From Moringa oleifera (lineage: Eukaryota; Streptophyta; Magnoliopsida; Brassicales; Moringaceae): a DNA stretch of 64,000 nt. The position numbers and the translations under genes are program-made. Shown piece after piece: positions 23,534 through 35,880 of this stretch; position 1 is the first letter of the stretch, and the number at the start of each line of letters is the position of its first letter. The stretch lies in NCBI GenBank assembly GCA_021397835.1, contig JAJFZO010000344.1, forward strand, positions 6,448,001-6,512,000, written 5' to 3'. The notes under the pieces were generated by a model. It made no database searches and had not been told where the DNA came from. It saw only the letters and a list, made by a program, of their open reading frames with translations.

Positions 23534-26500
23534 TCACACAGATGGGAAATACTTGTTTAGATTGAAGGGCAGAGAATAAAATTCTTCACTTCTTGTATCA
23601 CCCTTGAAAGACCTGAACTTGTCCCACCAGTGTTTACCCCGGTCTTTCCTAATTGCACTATCTTTGTGAAGTGTGCAATCCAGAAAGTACGCCAAGCAGC
23701 CTGCCACAAATGGTTCTGACGAGAAAGGAACATTTACAATGTCGTTGAACTGCCAAGTAAGAAAGCAAGACATTTTTGTCAGTGGAGTTAATCAAACATA
23801 ACATGATAGCAATAAAGGCATATTTAAAGATAAAAGAGATTTAGGGGTTACTAATATGCATACCCATCTTGCTCCAGTGTGGACTGGACCATAACCATTA
23901 ATTGCAGTGTACTCATTAAAGTACTGTGGCACAGACAAACCCATGAAGAAGGAGAATCCTAATATGAACTTCGTACGGAAGCTGTTGAGGTTGCAGAACT
24001 GAAGGAAACTAACACCTCCAGCGCCTATCAATACGAAAACAAATAGAATACATCACTAACTGGAAGTTATTGACAGATAAGAAATATATGTATCTAGTTT
24101 GAAAGGTCAAATCAAAGGCACATACCCACGTAAGCAAAGAAAAGGCAATATAAAGCAGCAATGATGGGTGCTGGAATTGAAGCAAAGACTGCTCCAAATT
24201 TTCCTGCATAATAATGATTATGTAAGGGATAATATGAACAAAATGCTAAATAACATTTGCAGTTTTAAACATAATCTCAAAACAGCTTACCAAGAACAGA
24301 GAAGAAAATCATGAAGCCAGCAGATATTTGGACAACCCTTCGGCTGCCAACTCGTGTCAAAGCCAAAAGACCAGCATTCTCTCTACAAAAAGAATAAAAT
24401 AAAGTGAATAAGGGAAGTTAGTAACTCAACTGATTGACCTGAACATTTGTGCACCAGAAATGCTGGCCAAGTAAGAATCTTACACAGAAACAGAGGATCC
24501 ATTCACAGTGCCAAACAACCCAGAAATCAGAATTGCAACTCCCTAAACCAGAAAGAAGACAGATTTAGAATGGTGAGGATTTAAATTCATCTGCAAATAA
24601 AATTCATAGTATAAGGCATATAAACTATTTGCATGATAATTGAACACGGATATCATCCTTGCAAATGCAAGTACAAAACCCAAGATGGCTTGTCACCTGC
24701 TCCCTCACTCACTCAAGGAGACATTACGATTTAAACTTGCAACATCTTCACCATGAACAAAATATTAATTTAATTATGCTCATTTTCTGCATTTCCCAAT
24801 CCTTTTAGTAGAATTTCATTGTTATTTTGTCATGTAAGCATGTAAGTTACACAATTTATTCCACAATGCAAAAGGGAGCTTTATATAACCAAGGCCAACA
24901 AATTTGAACTGCCTAGTCTATCATCATCACAGAAATAGGAAGGAATAAGCTGTCTTACTTTCTCTCCCCCCCCCCCCCCCCCCCAAAAAAAAAGAAAAAA
25001 GAACAAATAGCAAGGAGAAAGCTTATTAAATTACCTGCCAACCAACACCACGACTGAGGATAGAATGAGGTAACATAGTGGCACTTGCATACCTCGAAAC
25101 CACAATAAAAACACCAGTGGACTGCTTACACCATAGGAGATATATGAGAAACAAGTGAAGTTACCAGAAAATAAATGGCACATTATAATGAAGTTACTCA
25201 AGAAAATATCACCAGACAGCAAAGCAAAATGAGAAAATCAAAACAAAGTAGAATTCTATTTCAAGTTATTGAAACTTTACTACAAAATAATCAGTGATTT
25301 CTATGTATCCATCAGAAGGTACTGCACAACAAAATAATTAGAAAGCACAATTAAGAATGGCCATCATGTGGCTTGAGCATATTATTATAGGAAACAACAG
25401 AAATTAATTTTGTCCAACTGAACAATCAGAAGAAAAAGAGAGAAACAAAGGAAAATACTAACAGAGTGATGCCGATGGTAATGAAAATGATGATAACAAT
25501 CATCATGCCAGTGACAAGAATAATAATCCTTTCGGTTCTTACTTTAAGGGGGACAAAAACGGCATGGAGGAAGAGAAGACGAAAAGAAAACAAACCTCCA
25601 CCAGGGCAACAAAAGAAGTCATCATCATGGCAAAAGCTTCACCAGCATCAAATGAAGGTGCTCCCCACTGAAAAGGCCATGGAACTCTTATCCTGCAAAT
25701 TATGGAAAAATGTCATTTTATAGCAATAAAGCATGCTAGACACCATATATTACATTATGCAAGGCAGCATTGAGATTTTCAATTGAATAATGCATAGAGC
25801 ATGGAAGGGTTCAAAAACCAAAAGTGTTAAACTACTGGAAAAGAAAATAATTAATACTTTAGATTTTACAAGGTAGATTTAAAAGTTGTTGCACTCCCAT
25901 CTGACAAAGGATAGCTCGCAAGCCACTCGATTTAATCCTTACCAGATCAGTATGCCAACGGTTAAAATGGCTAAAAAGGTCTATATATAAGAAATAGCCA
26001 AACTAATTATGATAAAGTTTTTCACTTCATAGATAAGAATGGTGCATCATTTTGCAACTTCACTCTTTATCGGGTATCTCTGAATAAAGAGTTTTTGCTG
26101 CATCACCTCTATTAACAAACTGAAACAGCTTGAGGGGAAAAGAAGAGAAGATGCTAGAAATATTTTTTTAAAAAAACCGAAAACATGGCCACCCACAAGC
26201 TAAGACTTGACTTTTAAGACATGCACCAATGAGAAAGCAGAGTTATAAAGTAATAAAAGGAAGCAGCAGAGACTTACCATGGAGCAGCATCGATAAGACC
26301 AGCACGATCAGTACGACAGCTTGCTTGTGTCTTTGGCGCCACACCATTGTACGCCCCACCCACCGTGAGTAGGTGAGCATAAATCCACACAATCACCACA
26401 GCAAATATTACTGCAAAACGATCAAAGACATGCTTCCCTGCGTGAAGCACATGGGGCATGTACTGCAAGCGAACAAGCACTACCTATTAGCCTAATAATT

Positions 26501-28981
26501 AAGTTATCCTGCAAGATTACCAGAGATTTAACAGTAACAAAACTCATGATTCATAAGATAATTATAACTCTTAAAAAGAAATTACATGTAAGATCCATCA
26601 TGAAACATTACCTGTGAAACAAACACTAAAATGACAAGCTCAGGAAGACCAATCTCAATACATTTAGCAACCTGTATATGCAAGACAGGAGTTAACATCC
26701 TTGGATAAGATGTGTAGAGTGCATGCTTATTTGCATGTATACGATCTACATTCATGTCCACATATGCAACAAATGAAGGCTTACCCCTGGAAAACCAAAC
26801 TCATACAGCCCAAAACCAGCTAGAGCTACCAAAGGAACAGCAGAAAGCGGACTTAAGAATCTGAAACGTCATACCAAAATGACTTTATTGCAACTGAAGC
26901 ATCATATTTGAGTTTTCTATTTAATGTCAACTTACTGGAAGAAACAAAGAAGTAACAATGCAAGTGCAGTAACCTAATTCAAAAGTCAAATATACTTCCA
27001 ATAACTAAACTACGACTGCTGCAGACAAATGAAATCAGTCGATTATCTGATATACAATCCAGCTGGCTTCTGTGAGGGAATGCTCTCAAGTAAGCCTTGA
27101 GAAGACAAACCATCTAATGATAATCATTTACAATGAAAAGCAATTATTCAAGCTCGCTGAAGAAATCTCTTAAATTATCACTACAAGTTAAGGTTCTAAG
27201 GAACCTTGTGACATTGCGCCAAAGCCCACTGAATCCCAGGACAATCTGAAGAGTTGAAGCAACAATGAGGGCACCCTGGATTGCTCGTATTGTCTTCCTA
27301 AATCTCTGAACAGACATAAAAAAAAAAAAAATGAACACAACATTACAATACAAAATGATAAAATTGTTAATGAAACTAGTCCATTCTTTAGATGGACAAT
27401 GATTCTCCATTTTAATTGAGTAGCTTTTCACATGAAATACACCAGAAACTCTGCAGCTTAGTAAAGAGTAATGCTGCATTACTTTAAAGCTTTTGCAAAA
27501 ATCATATTGACAGGCATTGAAAACACAATCAATGAACCATCAAGAAAATGATTCCATCTTATAAAATGGGATAGATCTAGGTCAGCAAACCTCAATAGGG
27601 TCCGCAATACCACTGAATCGACCAGAAAGAATAATTGAGATTGTTGCAGGGACAAAGGTATAGGACCCTCCAATTACAGCAGGTAATCTGGTGCCAAAAA
27701 GTGTCTGCAGCAATGTGTTCAAACCGGCAACAAAAAGCAGTGTCTGGATCACCTTTGCTTTCTCCTCCTACATAAATGGCAAAGAGAATTCAGTCATGTC
27801 ATTGAACATTAGAAAGTACACATTATACAAATGTAGGAATTGGTCATATTAGCCCTTCTAATGCCTTACATTTCCACCTCCCATTTGAGGAACAAGAGCA
27901 GTGGGAATGAGAACTGTTGTGCCAAGCATCACAAGATAATGTTGGAAACCAAGTAGTATAGCCTCAGCTGCAACAAAAATGTACCAAATTTCCAACAACT
28001 TAAATGAAAATTCCACAATGATGAAGAAAAGACATACTGTGAAGACAATTTAACAATTTGGAAATTACCGAAAATAGTTTGGTAAATTTCTCTAAACCCT
28101 AGCAAATTATTTTATGGAATTTCCTTAAATGGATCAAACTGGCAATAGAAAAGTCATGTAGCCATCCCAAAAGTGAGGTAAGTTCTGTCTACAGTTGAGC
28201 CATAATTGAGACTTGAGAGCTAGGTTGGGGCAGAAGGAGAGAGACGGCTATAAAGAGAGGAATTCGATCAAAGAGAAGACAATCATCAAAGAGAGGCTTC
28301 CAAATTGGCTTCAAGGGAATTGCTAGATACATTACTTAATTTACCACAAACAGGAACCAGATCCCAAGCTCCAAGAACAGTAACCAGGGGAGAAGAGGGC
28401 TGAAACTAATCAGCAGAATATAGATTAAAACTTCCACAGAAAAGCATAAATTAATTAAAAGAGCGGGTGGCAGTTTTTGTCTCATATTTCCCTTTTACAA
28501 AATTAGAATATCAAAACAATGGGGAACTGAGGTTCATATTCAGAAGATGGCATATTACTTTTTGAAAAGAAGTATCTATCCAAAAGAAGAGTGTACCCTA
28601 AAAGCTACTTTCAGCCAAAGAAATGCAGAGAAAGCATATCCGAAACAATAACATATACTGAACTTTACCTACAATATTCCCAATATGGATTCACAAGAAT
28701 CACACTCAAAAACCACAAACCCACCAAAAAAAATATCCGTGCAGATATCTCAAAAACGGAGTAAAAATTTAGAATCTAATTTTTAAAACCTCAAGGAAAA
28801 AAGAAGAAGAAGAAAACAAGAAAAGAAAACATGAGCAGTGAAGTATGAACCAAAGTTACTCACGCCATGGAGGAGGACTGGTAATGCAATAAGCAATGTT
28901 GGGTAGCTGATCCTTTGGTGGGTGTGGCTGCGGCTCATCTGCTTTTGGTGGCGCAGCTCCTCCTCCGCCTCCTCCGGCCAT
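23534..28981 (-). CDS. NAT6: Nucleobase-ascorbate transporter 6 (NAT/NCS2 family)
   Basis: Fourteen in-phase exons on -: 28981-28864, 27967-27870, 27767-27591, 27305-27205, 26860-26785, 26671-26612, 26462-26278, 25692-25596, 25121-25035, 24542-24484, 24382-24291, 24203-24126, 24024-23864, 23749-23534. They give 534 residues, the usual NAT length. The protein starts with a Gly-rich MAGGGGGG leader, then the invariant PPKDQLPN and ITSPPPWPEAILLGFQHY; the QH pair of the family is in this last block. It has multiple hydrophobic helices, the NAT substrate-filter region around SVSVENAGLLALTRVGSRR, and the SLPFNLNKYFPSV terminus shared by NAT5 and NAT6. SIPAPIIAALYCLFF and RKDRGKHWWDKF favour NAT6. 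Family members carry purines and related bases across the plasma membrane by H+ symport. No break or missing motif is seen. The 19-C tract at 24966-24984 lies in an intron. Confidence 0.93.
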
Positions 28982-30387
28982 GATCTCTCTCTTTCTCTAC
29001 TAAAACTTACTGTATCTAAAAAAACAGTAGTCAACAATCAATGAAACTGCGACAAAATTAGAAAGGCAGAAGCAAAACCCGGAATCTGAGCACAACACAG
29101 AGATCCCAAATCTCACAGAAACCCGCTAAAATGGAAAGGAAACGGAGAAAAACATAAGAAACTTGAGGACCAAACAGAGTGAACCACTCACATGTCTGGA
29201 CACTAAAGAAAAGAGAATAATATAGATGTGGAAAGGTTTATAGATAAAGCTAGGAAAAATAATGGTGTTAATAATTGCCCCAGAAAATATTGAGAAAGAT
29301 GAAAGGGAAGGTACCTTTTAACAAACTTCAAAGCAAAATCGAGTGAAATAGCATTTAAGGTCAATAATGAATGATGTACCCCGCAACCTAGCTAGGAATT
29401 GTTAAGCTGGCAAAAGAAAGAAAAAAACAGAGATGTATTTGGAGGAAAAAAATATGCTCTAAATAAACAGTTTAAGTAAGGAAGGCATGAGTGAGGAAAG
29501 TGACGATGTAAGAGCCTCACTTTCCTTGTCGTCTTTCTCTTACCATTAATATTACCTAAAACCTCTCTAGATACTTCAGCTTCTCCTCACACTAAGAACA
29601 GATAATTAAAAAACAATTACGGGCATCATTCACGTATCCTGTTTGCGTTTTTAATAATGCTGCCGGGCTTCCTTCAATTATGCAAAAGCTAAAAAGCAGA
29701 GAAAGAAGCTCCATGGCGAAAATGACACTGACATGGCCAAGATTTTTGTTTTCCAGGTCCGCGAAAACGGCACCGTTGAGCCTTGGCAGTGAAGTCATGC
29801 AGCCTTGGCAATATCAGTTTCTCCTGTTGTCAACCTCCCGATGAGGATTACAATTTTACTTTCGATTAACCACGAGCGCGTTCACTTCCTGTTAAAATGA
29901 CGGAATTACCCTCCTCAAGTCGGCCATGTTTGACTAAGTGCAGGGGTGGTTTGGGGGTTTAGAAAAAGTGGATCACGTGTGGCAGTGTGGAGGAGGGAAT
30001 GTATGGCCTTCAGGAAGGGGTGGTGGTGCCCTTACCAAGGGCCGAAATTAGACCACGAATCAGGTGAAAAGCGGAGAGGGAGAGAGAGAGAGAGAGAGCC
30101 GACAGCAGCTCTTGCCCCGATTCACTACGTTACAAATATAATCCCCCGAATCACAGGCTGCTGTCCCTTGACTAAAAATGGCCTCTCCACTCTCCTCTTT
30201 CCCCTTTTTGGATCCCCCAGAAACCCTAGAAAAGCAGTGCCCTGTGGGTTTGCCAAAGCTCCGAAACCTTCTTTCGTGGCGGAAAAAGAATATCGGGTTC
30301 ACTGTGAATTGTGAATGAAGTTAAAGGCAATTTGCAATTTTCTCGCTGGGAAAGTTGGAAGCGGCATACACATTTTAAAACATTTTT
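28982..30387. other. NAT6 upstream region and GC-richer island
   Basis: The NAT6 5' leader and promoter should lie in the first several hundred bases; a leader intron is possible but unproven. At 30076-30098 there is a GA microsatellite. A 46-codon frame with an ATG at 30178 and stop at 30316-30318 begins MASPLSSFPFLDPP, reminiscent of a transit peptide. It then stops and runs into AT-rich DNA, so it could be a truncated gene start or chance. Confidence 0.4.
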
Positions 30388-31075
30388 ATGTTTGATGAAT
30401 AACGAGGAATTTTTAAAAATTCAAAATGTGTTTGAAACTCAAGGAAGAATGTGAATTTTAAATTTTTAATAGTTTTTTAATTTTGAAAATAAAATTTTCA
30501 TAAAAATTTAATATTTATTTCATATTATTAATTTAATTTTTATATTTAAAAAATATAAATTAAACATTTATTTTTGATTTTAATTAAATTTTATTAAAAA
30601 TTTTAAAATTAAAAATATTCAAATTAAATAATAAATTTTATATTAAAATTTTTTATAAATACAAAAAATATATTTAAATTATCGCCACAAAAAATTATAT
30701 AATTTTATGAATAATTGTATTATTTTTAAGAATTCTCATATTACAAATTTAAATATATATTTTTTAAATATTAAAAAATTATAAATTTTTTTATATCAGT
30801 AATTTGAATAGTTTTTTATATTTATAAAAAAATTTTAAGTCAAAATTTGTTGTAAAATATTTTTAATTTGAATACCCTAATTTTTAAATTTTGATAAAAT
30901 TTAATTTAAATTAAATTAATAAATTAAATTTTAATTTATTAATTTTTAAATATAAAAATCTAATTAATAATATAAAATAAATATCAAAATTTTATGAGAT
31001 TTTTATCTTAATTTATATTATAAAAATAATTTTATAACAAATAATATATTCATATAATATTCAATCAAAACAATA
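30388..31075. mobile_element. Large foldback / MITE-like element
   Basis: The left arm (about 30460-30690) and right arm (about 30790-31030) are imperfect reverse complements over roughly 200 bases. One example is CATATTATTAATTTAATTTT near 30520 against the complement of the 30945-30985 segment; another is TATTCAAATTAAATAATAAA against the complement of 30850-30870. Similarity reaches outward to TGTTTGATGAATA near 30390 and its counterpart near 31070. There is no ORF. I infer a non-autonomous foldback transposon; superfamily and exact ends are unresolved. The AT-rich composition inflates apparent similarity, but the ordered, long match is more than composition would give. Confidence 0.55.
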
Positions 31076-32782
31076 ACAACACTATTGATTAGTAAATTAT
31101 ATTTTTAAATATGTTGGTGGTTTATCTTATTTAATTATGTTTCTTTTTAAGCCATATAATTAATTTTAATCATTTAATGTGCACACTAATTAAGTATCCA
31201 TACTCAGAGAATATTACTTGTCTCATTTGTTTTTTAAAATTAAAAAAAAATCATTCATATGCTATTGATTTAACTCAAAATAAATGTCATTTAATTCCGC
31301 AAATAATGCAAACATGATAGTAAGAATACGAAATAAAAGGAATATGTTTTGTTGAAGGGTATTAATCATTGAACACGCGACATCCAATCACAATTTTTCT
31401 CATTTTATATCCAAAATTTGATTACGCTAATGCCCAAATCGTTCTATTCTCCAGTACCCGTGATTAATCAACTAAATCAACCGACTTACGATGCATATAT
31501 TATCTCTACCAACCGTAATAATTTTCAACAGAGTAAAAGTGGTAACGACAAAATGTGGGTTAGGATGAATTCTTTGGCAAAATTCAAAATTAAGTTCTCG
31601 TCACCTTTGGCATTGTGTGTAGTTTCCTTGCGCCCCACATGGATTGTTCCACGTATGGCGCATTGAAAAAGTTAAGTGTGACATATTGATTGGTCCATGG
31701 ACAACTTTGTCAACACGTGAAAAGTTGAATTGAAAAAAATAAAAGGGGTTAATTGGGCATCAAGCATATATTATACAAAGAAGGAGCTTACTTAATTTTG
31801 TCATTTTCATTGTGATGTGTAGACTTATCTAACTTTAATTTAATTTTTTGGGGCAAAAAGGACATGTCAAAATCATATTGGTGGAGCTTTTAAAAACACT
31901 AGAAAAAGTGCCTTTCTCATCACCTAACCTTAATCAATGGATTTGGAATAGAAAAGGTGGATACTACAGTTGTATTTAATAATGATGAAATAGAAGTTTG
32001 CAGATAAAGATCACCACAATTTTTTTAATTATTTTCAGTGTCCTTTTTTATTAGGTAAATATTGTTTATTTTTATTTTTTATGACAATATTTTTATAAAT
32101 TTATAATGTATTTATAAATATTAAAAAATAAAAAATATATGTTAATCGATTCATTTATTTTTAATTTAAATCATATGTGAAGGACAACTACAATATACAA
32201 TTAAATTTTTAAACATAAAGAATATTCAACTGTGAATGGATCCAATTACATTTAAACATGTACAATAGAAGTTATTCTATTAAGTAATATAAAAAATGGA
32301 AAATTTTTAATGTTCTATAAATATATTTTTAAATTGTGAATAATTTAATGGATTTTAAAGTAAATAATATTTATAATATAAATTATGATTATGTATAAAA
32401 TACTTTGGAGGGTATAATTGAGATTTTACAAAGATTAGGTGAGATGGAGAAAGAGAGAGAAAAGAAGAGAAGGAACATGGGGGGTTTGCTCTCAGGGCTA
32501 AGGAGAGGGACCCATGTCACCCAACTCCCTCATGCAAAAGGGGACCACAAATGGGAAAAATTCTCTGGCCGCTTTTGGCCCTTGTTGATTTTAGAGATAT
32601 GCTTTTGTCTCTATCTCTCTCTCTCTCTTTCTCGTTTTTTGCTTTTCTGTTTTTGCCTTAGTTGCAGTGAGATGGGATTTAGATGTGCAGCTTTTTAATC
32701 ATTTAGGTGCACCACGATCTGTACTCATGTAATCTAAAAAGCTGGTAGTTTGCCTTTAAAAATTTTGAGAAGTGGATCTTAC
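31076..32782. other. Non-coding AT-rich DNA with a purine-rich patch
   Basis: No gene is seen. 32430-32660 is locally GC-richer, with GA repeats on one side and CT repeats on the other. A 97-codon reading frame across it is low in complexity and resembles no family. Confidence 0.4.
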
Positions 32783-33076
32783 AACAAAATTATATATTGA
32801 ATATTAATTTTATTTTAAAGATTTTGATAAAATATTTTTAATGGTATAATTTTTTTCTAATAATATTATATATTTATTAAATTATTAATCAAAAATATAT
32901 TTGATTTAAAACTTTTAAAAAAGTAATTTATAAAAAATATATATATTTTAATATTTCACCAAATTGGTGCAGCTACAGTACTGCACCAGATGAACTTAAT
33001 TTACCGTCTCATTGGAGACGGTTTCACCATAATTTTGACGGTAAATTGTCGTTTTGCCGTCTCTTTGGAGATGGCC
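32783..33076. mobile_element. Hairpin-rich MITE-like element, copy A
   Basis: About 290 bases that match 39006-39290 at high identity, including CAAAATTATATATTGAATAT, AATCAAAAATATATTTGATT, then TTGGTGCAGCTACAGTACTG and the TTTACCGTCTC…GAGACGG blocks. The right end is TTGGAGATGGCC followed by TAA. The reverse complement GGCCATCTCCAA, preceded by TTA, occurs at 38265. A 3-bp TTA/TAA flank would suit a PIF/Harbinger-type MITE, but that is inference. There is no ORF. Confidence 0.65.
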
Positions 33077-35560
33077 TAATAACTCCAACAGATATTATTT
33101 AAAAAATATATCAAAAAATATATATTTTAGTTATAATTTTAAAATTAAAATTTTAAATATATATTTAAATTTTACATTTTTATTAAGTTTTTAATATAAT
33201 TTAATATATTTTTATTAATATTAATAGTTTTATGCATAAGTGATGCACATTTAATTTTTTGTTATATAATTACTTTCAATATCTTTTTAAATATTATAAA
33301 AATAAATAAAATTTATTTTTTATTTTTAATTATATATATGGTATTAAATTTAATTACAAAATATATATTTCATTTGTTTTAGTAATGTTTAAAATAATGT
33401 TGAAGTGATTGTGTAAGCAAAATCATATATACATTGTATATTCAAAACTATTGATGATAACAAAAATTATAAATAAAAATTTTTTGTTAAAAAATTAATA
33501 AAAATTTAAATTTAAATAAATATAATTTTTTAATAAAAATAATTTTAAAATATAAAATAAAATATAAAATTTTTAATATAATTAACTGCTTTATATAAAA
33601 ATTAAAAACATTATAATTTATAGTAGTAACATAAAAAATAATATATATTAAAATTAATTATTAATTTTATTAATTTATCACGAATTATTATCTATTAAAA
33701 AACTCAATATAATTCGAATTAAAACTTCTGATTCTATACAAAATTAGAGAAGTAAAAAAAATACCTGAGCTTACAACATTTTCCACTTAAATGAGTTTTC
33801 GCAATCTAAATTAATATGCATGATTTCTTAAGCTTAAGGCTAAAATATTCACTAAATATGAATTAAATATGTTAGCATTTTTTAAAGCACTTAAACATCT
33901 TATGATTGAAAACCTTTCAATAGCAAATTTAGATGGGCAAACTTTCTTTTTATAAAAGTTATTTCAAATTTTGAATTATGTTTTATATTATTAACTTAAA
34001 TTTTAATATTTTAAAAATAAATAAATTGAATTTTAATATTTTATTTTGATCAACGTTGCATTTAATTCAAATGATAGTGAAAATAATGATGACATTTTTT
34101 ATTAAAACTCTTTAAAATAATTTAAATAAATTTTATATTTTATTTTGAATTTATCATTTAAACTTGAATGATTTTTTACCAATAAATTATTTTTCAAAGA
34201 ACATGATAGCGTAAATTTTAGAAAACATTTTTGTTAGTATTAAAAAACTTTTGATTTTTTTATCACATTATTCCTAATATATGCATTAATTTTAATATTT
34301 CCGTACAAATATTAAAAATATGAGTTAAAGTTTTTTGTGCACAACCCTCAATTTAAATATTCTTATATTTTAAAATTTTTAATAAAATTTAATTTGATGA
34401 AATTAATATATTAGAATTCATTGATAATTTTTTAAATATTAAAATTTATTTGATAATACTGAATAAATATTAAGGTTTTAACCGTACCATAAAACCAATT
34501 TAGGACAATTTGGCACATACCAAATTAAAGGAAAGTAATAGTAATAAATGACAATAAAAGAAATATAGTATTTTTGTCACACTTTGATGAGTTAAAACAT
34601 TTATTAGCCACCTAACTCTAATTGAAACATTTAATTCAATGTAATGTGTTTTTGTTCTTATATTATTGCTTTTGTACGATTGACAAAGGCCTTACTACCG
34701 CCAACGTCAAAATATTTAATTTTCAACCACCAAAATTTAATTCAAAAATTAATTCTTGATGAATATGACAACAAATTATACTACTTGAAGAATCTTTAAT
34801 TATATTTATTTTAAATATTATATTAAACATAATAAATAAATATAAAAAACTCTTAATTGTAATCATTTTTTACTTTACACTGCCAAATGTCAATTACATC
34901 AATTATATATCTAATATTCTAAATTGATTCAATTTAAATTATTTAAAAATTTAAAAATGAGATATTCAAATTAGGATTTTGTGCACTATATTTTAATTTA
35001 AAAATTGTACAAAAATAAAAAATATTTACATTACCATTATAAAATATTTTAAAATTTTCAGTAATAAAAATATTATTTTTTAAAAATTTTACATAATTAA
35101 AAATTTAAAAATTTGATAAAGAGTATTTTATAAGTTAAAAATTGTTAAATTTTGAAAAATAAATATAAAATGAATTATATAATTTATTTAAGTTTTTTAG
35201 TCATTTTAATGTCACAAATAACTTCAATATTTCATAATCGATTTGAATTAAAATTAAAATTAAACTAAAATAAAAAATTAAATATAAATCAATCCATTTG
35301 ATAGATAAATTTAAAAGTGGATACAATTTAATTTTTTTATATTTTTTAACAATAATACTTTATTAATTTAATTTGTATTAGTATTTTAAAAAATATTGCC
35401 ACTTGATAATTAAATAAATAAATCAAAACTTACGCAATTATTTATTTTTTCATTATAATAAATGAATAAATGATTTTTTATAATATAAAAATAAATTATA
35501 TTAAAAAAATTCAAATTCATTAAAAAACAAATAAATCAAATTAATCTGGGTTGCAGTCTC
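33077..35560. other. Very AT-rich non-coding DNA
   Basis: About 2.5 kb of A/T-dominated sequence with no ORF over 60 codons and no recognisable gene, RNA or element border. It probably consists of decayed transposon sequence, but nothing in it lets me assign a family. Confidence 0.5.
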
Positions 35561-35582
35561 GCAATTAAGTAGGGTCAACCCA

Positions 35583-35774
35583 AGCCCATATTTGCTACGC
35601 TCAAGTGCATCAGTGAGCCTTATAAGCCACGGACCACGGACCATGGAACCCAAAGCTCTTTCTCAATTAAGCAGCTCAGGCTAGACCAGCCAAGCCCACA
35701 CCCATCAACTGTTCTATCGCTGCTATGGCGCTTGGTTATGACCGCACAGAATTCACCGGAGAGAACTAAACCCT
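35583..35774 (+). promoter_or_regulatory. Site II and telo-box-like elements upstream of uL29m
   Basis: Two AGCCCA motifs (the complement of TGGGCT, site II) lie at 35583-35588 and 35693-35698, and an AAACCCT telo-box-like motif at 35768-35774. All are within 300 bases of the uL29m start. Combined site II and telo-box elements are known in promoters of plant genes for ribosomal proteins and for mitochondrial proteins, and they suit the downstream gene. The presence of the motifs is direct; function is inferred. Confidence 0.5.
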
Positions 35775-35880
35775 CTTAAAAGTTGAAGCCTCATTTCTCT
35801 GGATCTCTCTCTGAACAAAAACCTGAAGCGAAGTATTCCACCATTGTAGCTTCTACTTCGGAATCAGTAAGCAGGTGCGC

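Noticed and set aside
32405..32698. 97-codon open frame on +
   Set aside because: Built largely from GA and CT repeats; low complexity and no homology I can recognise.
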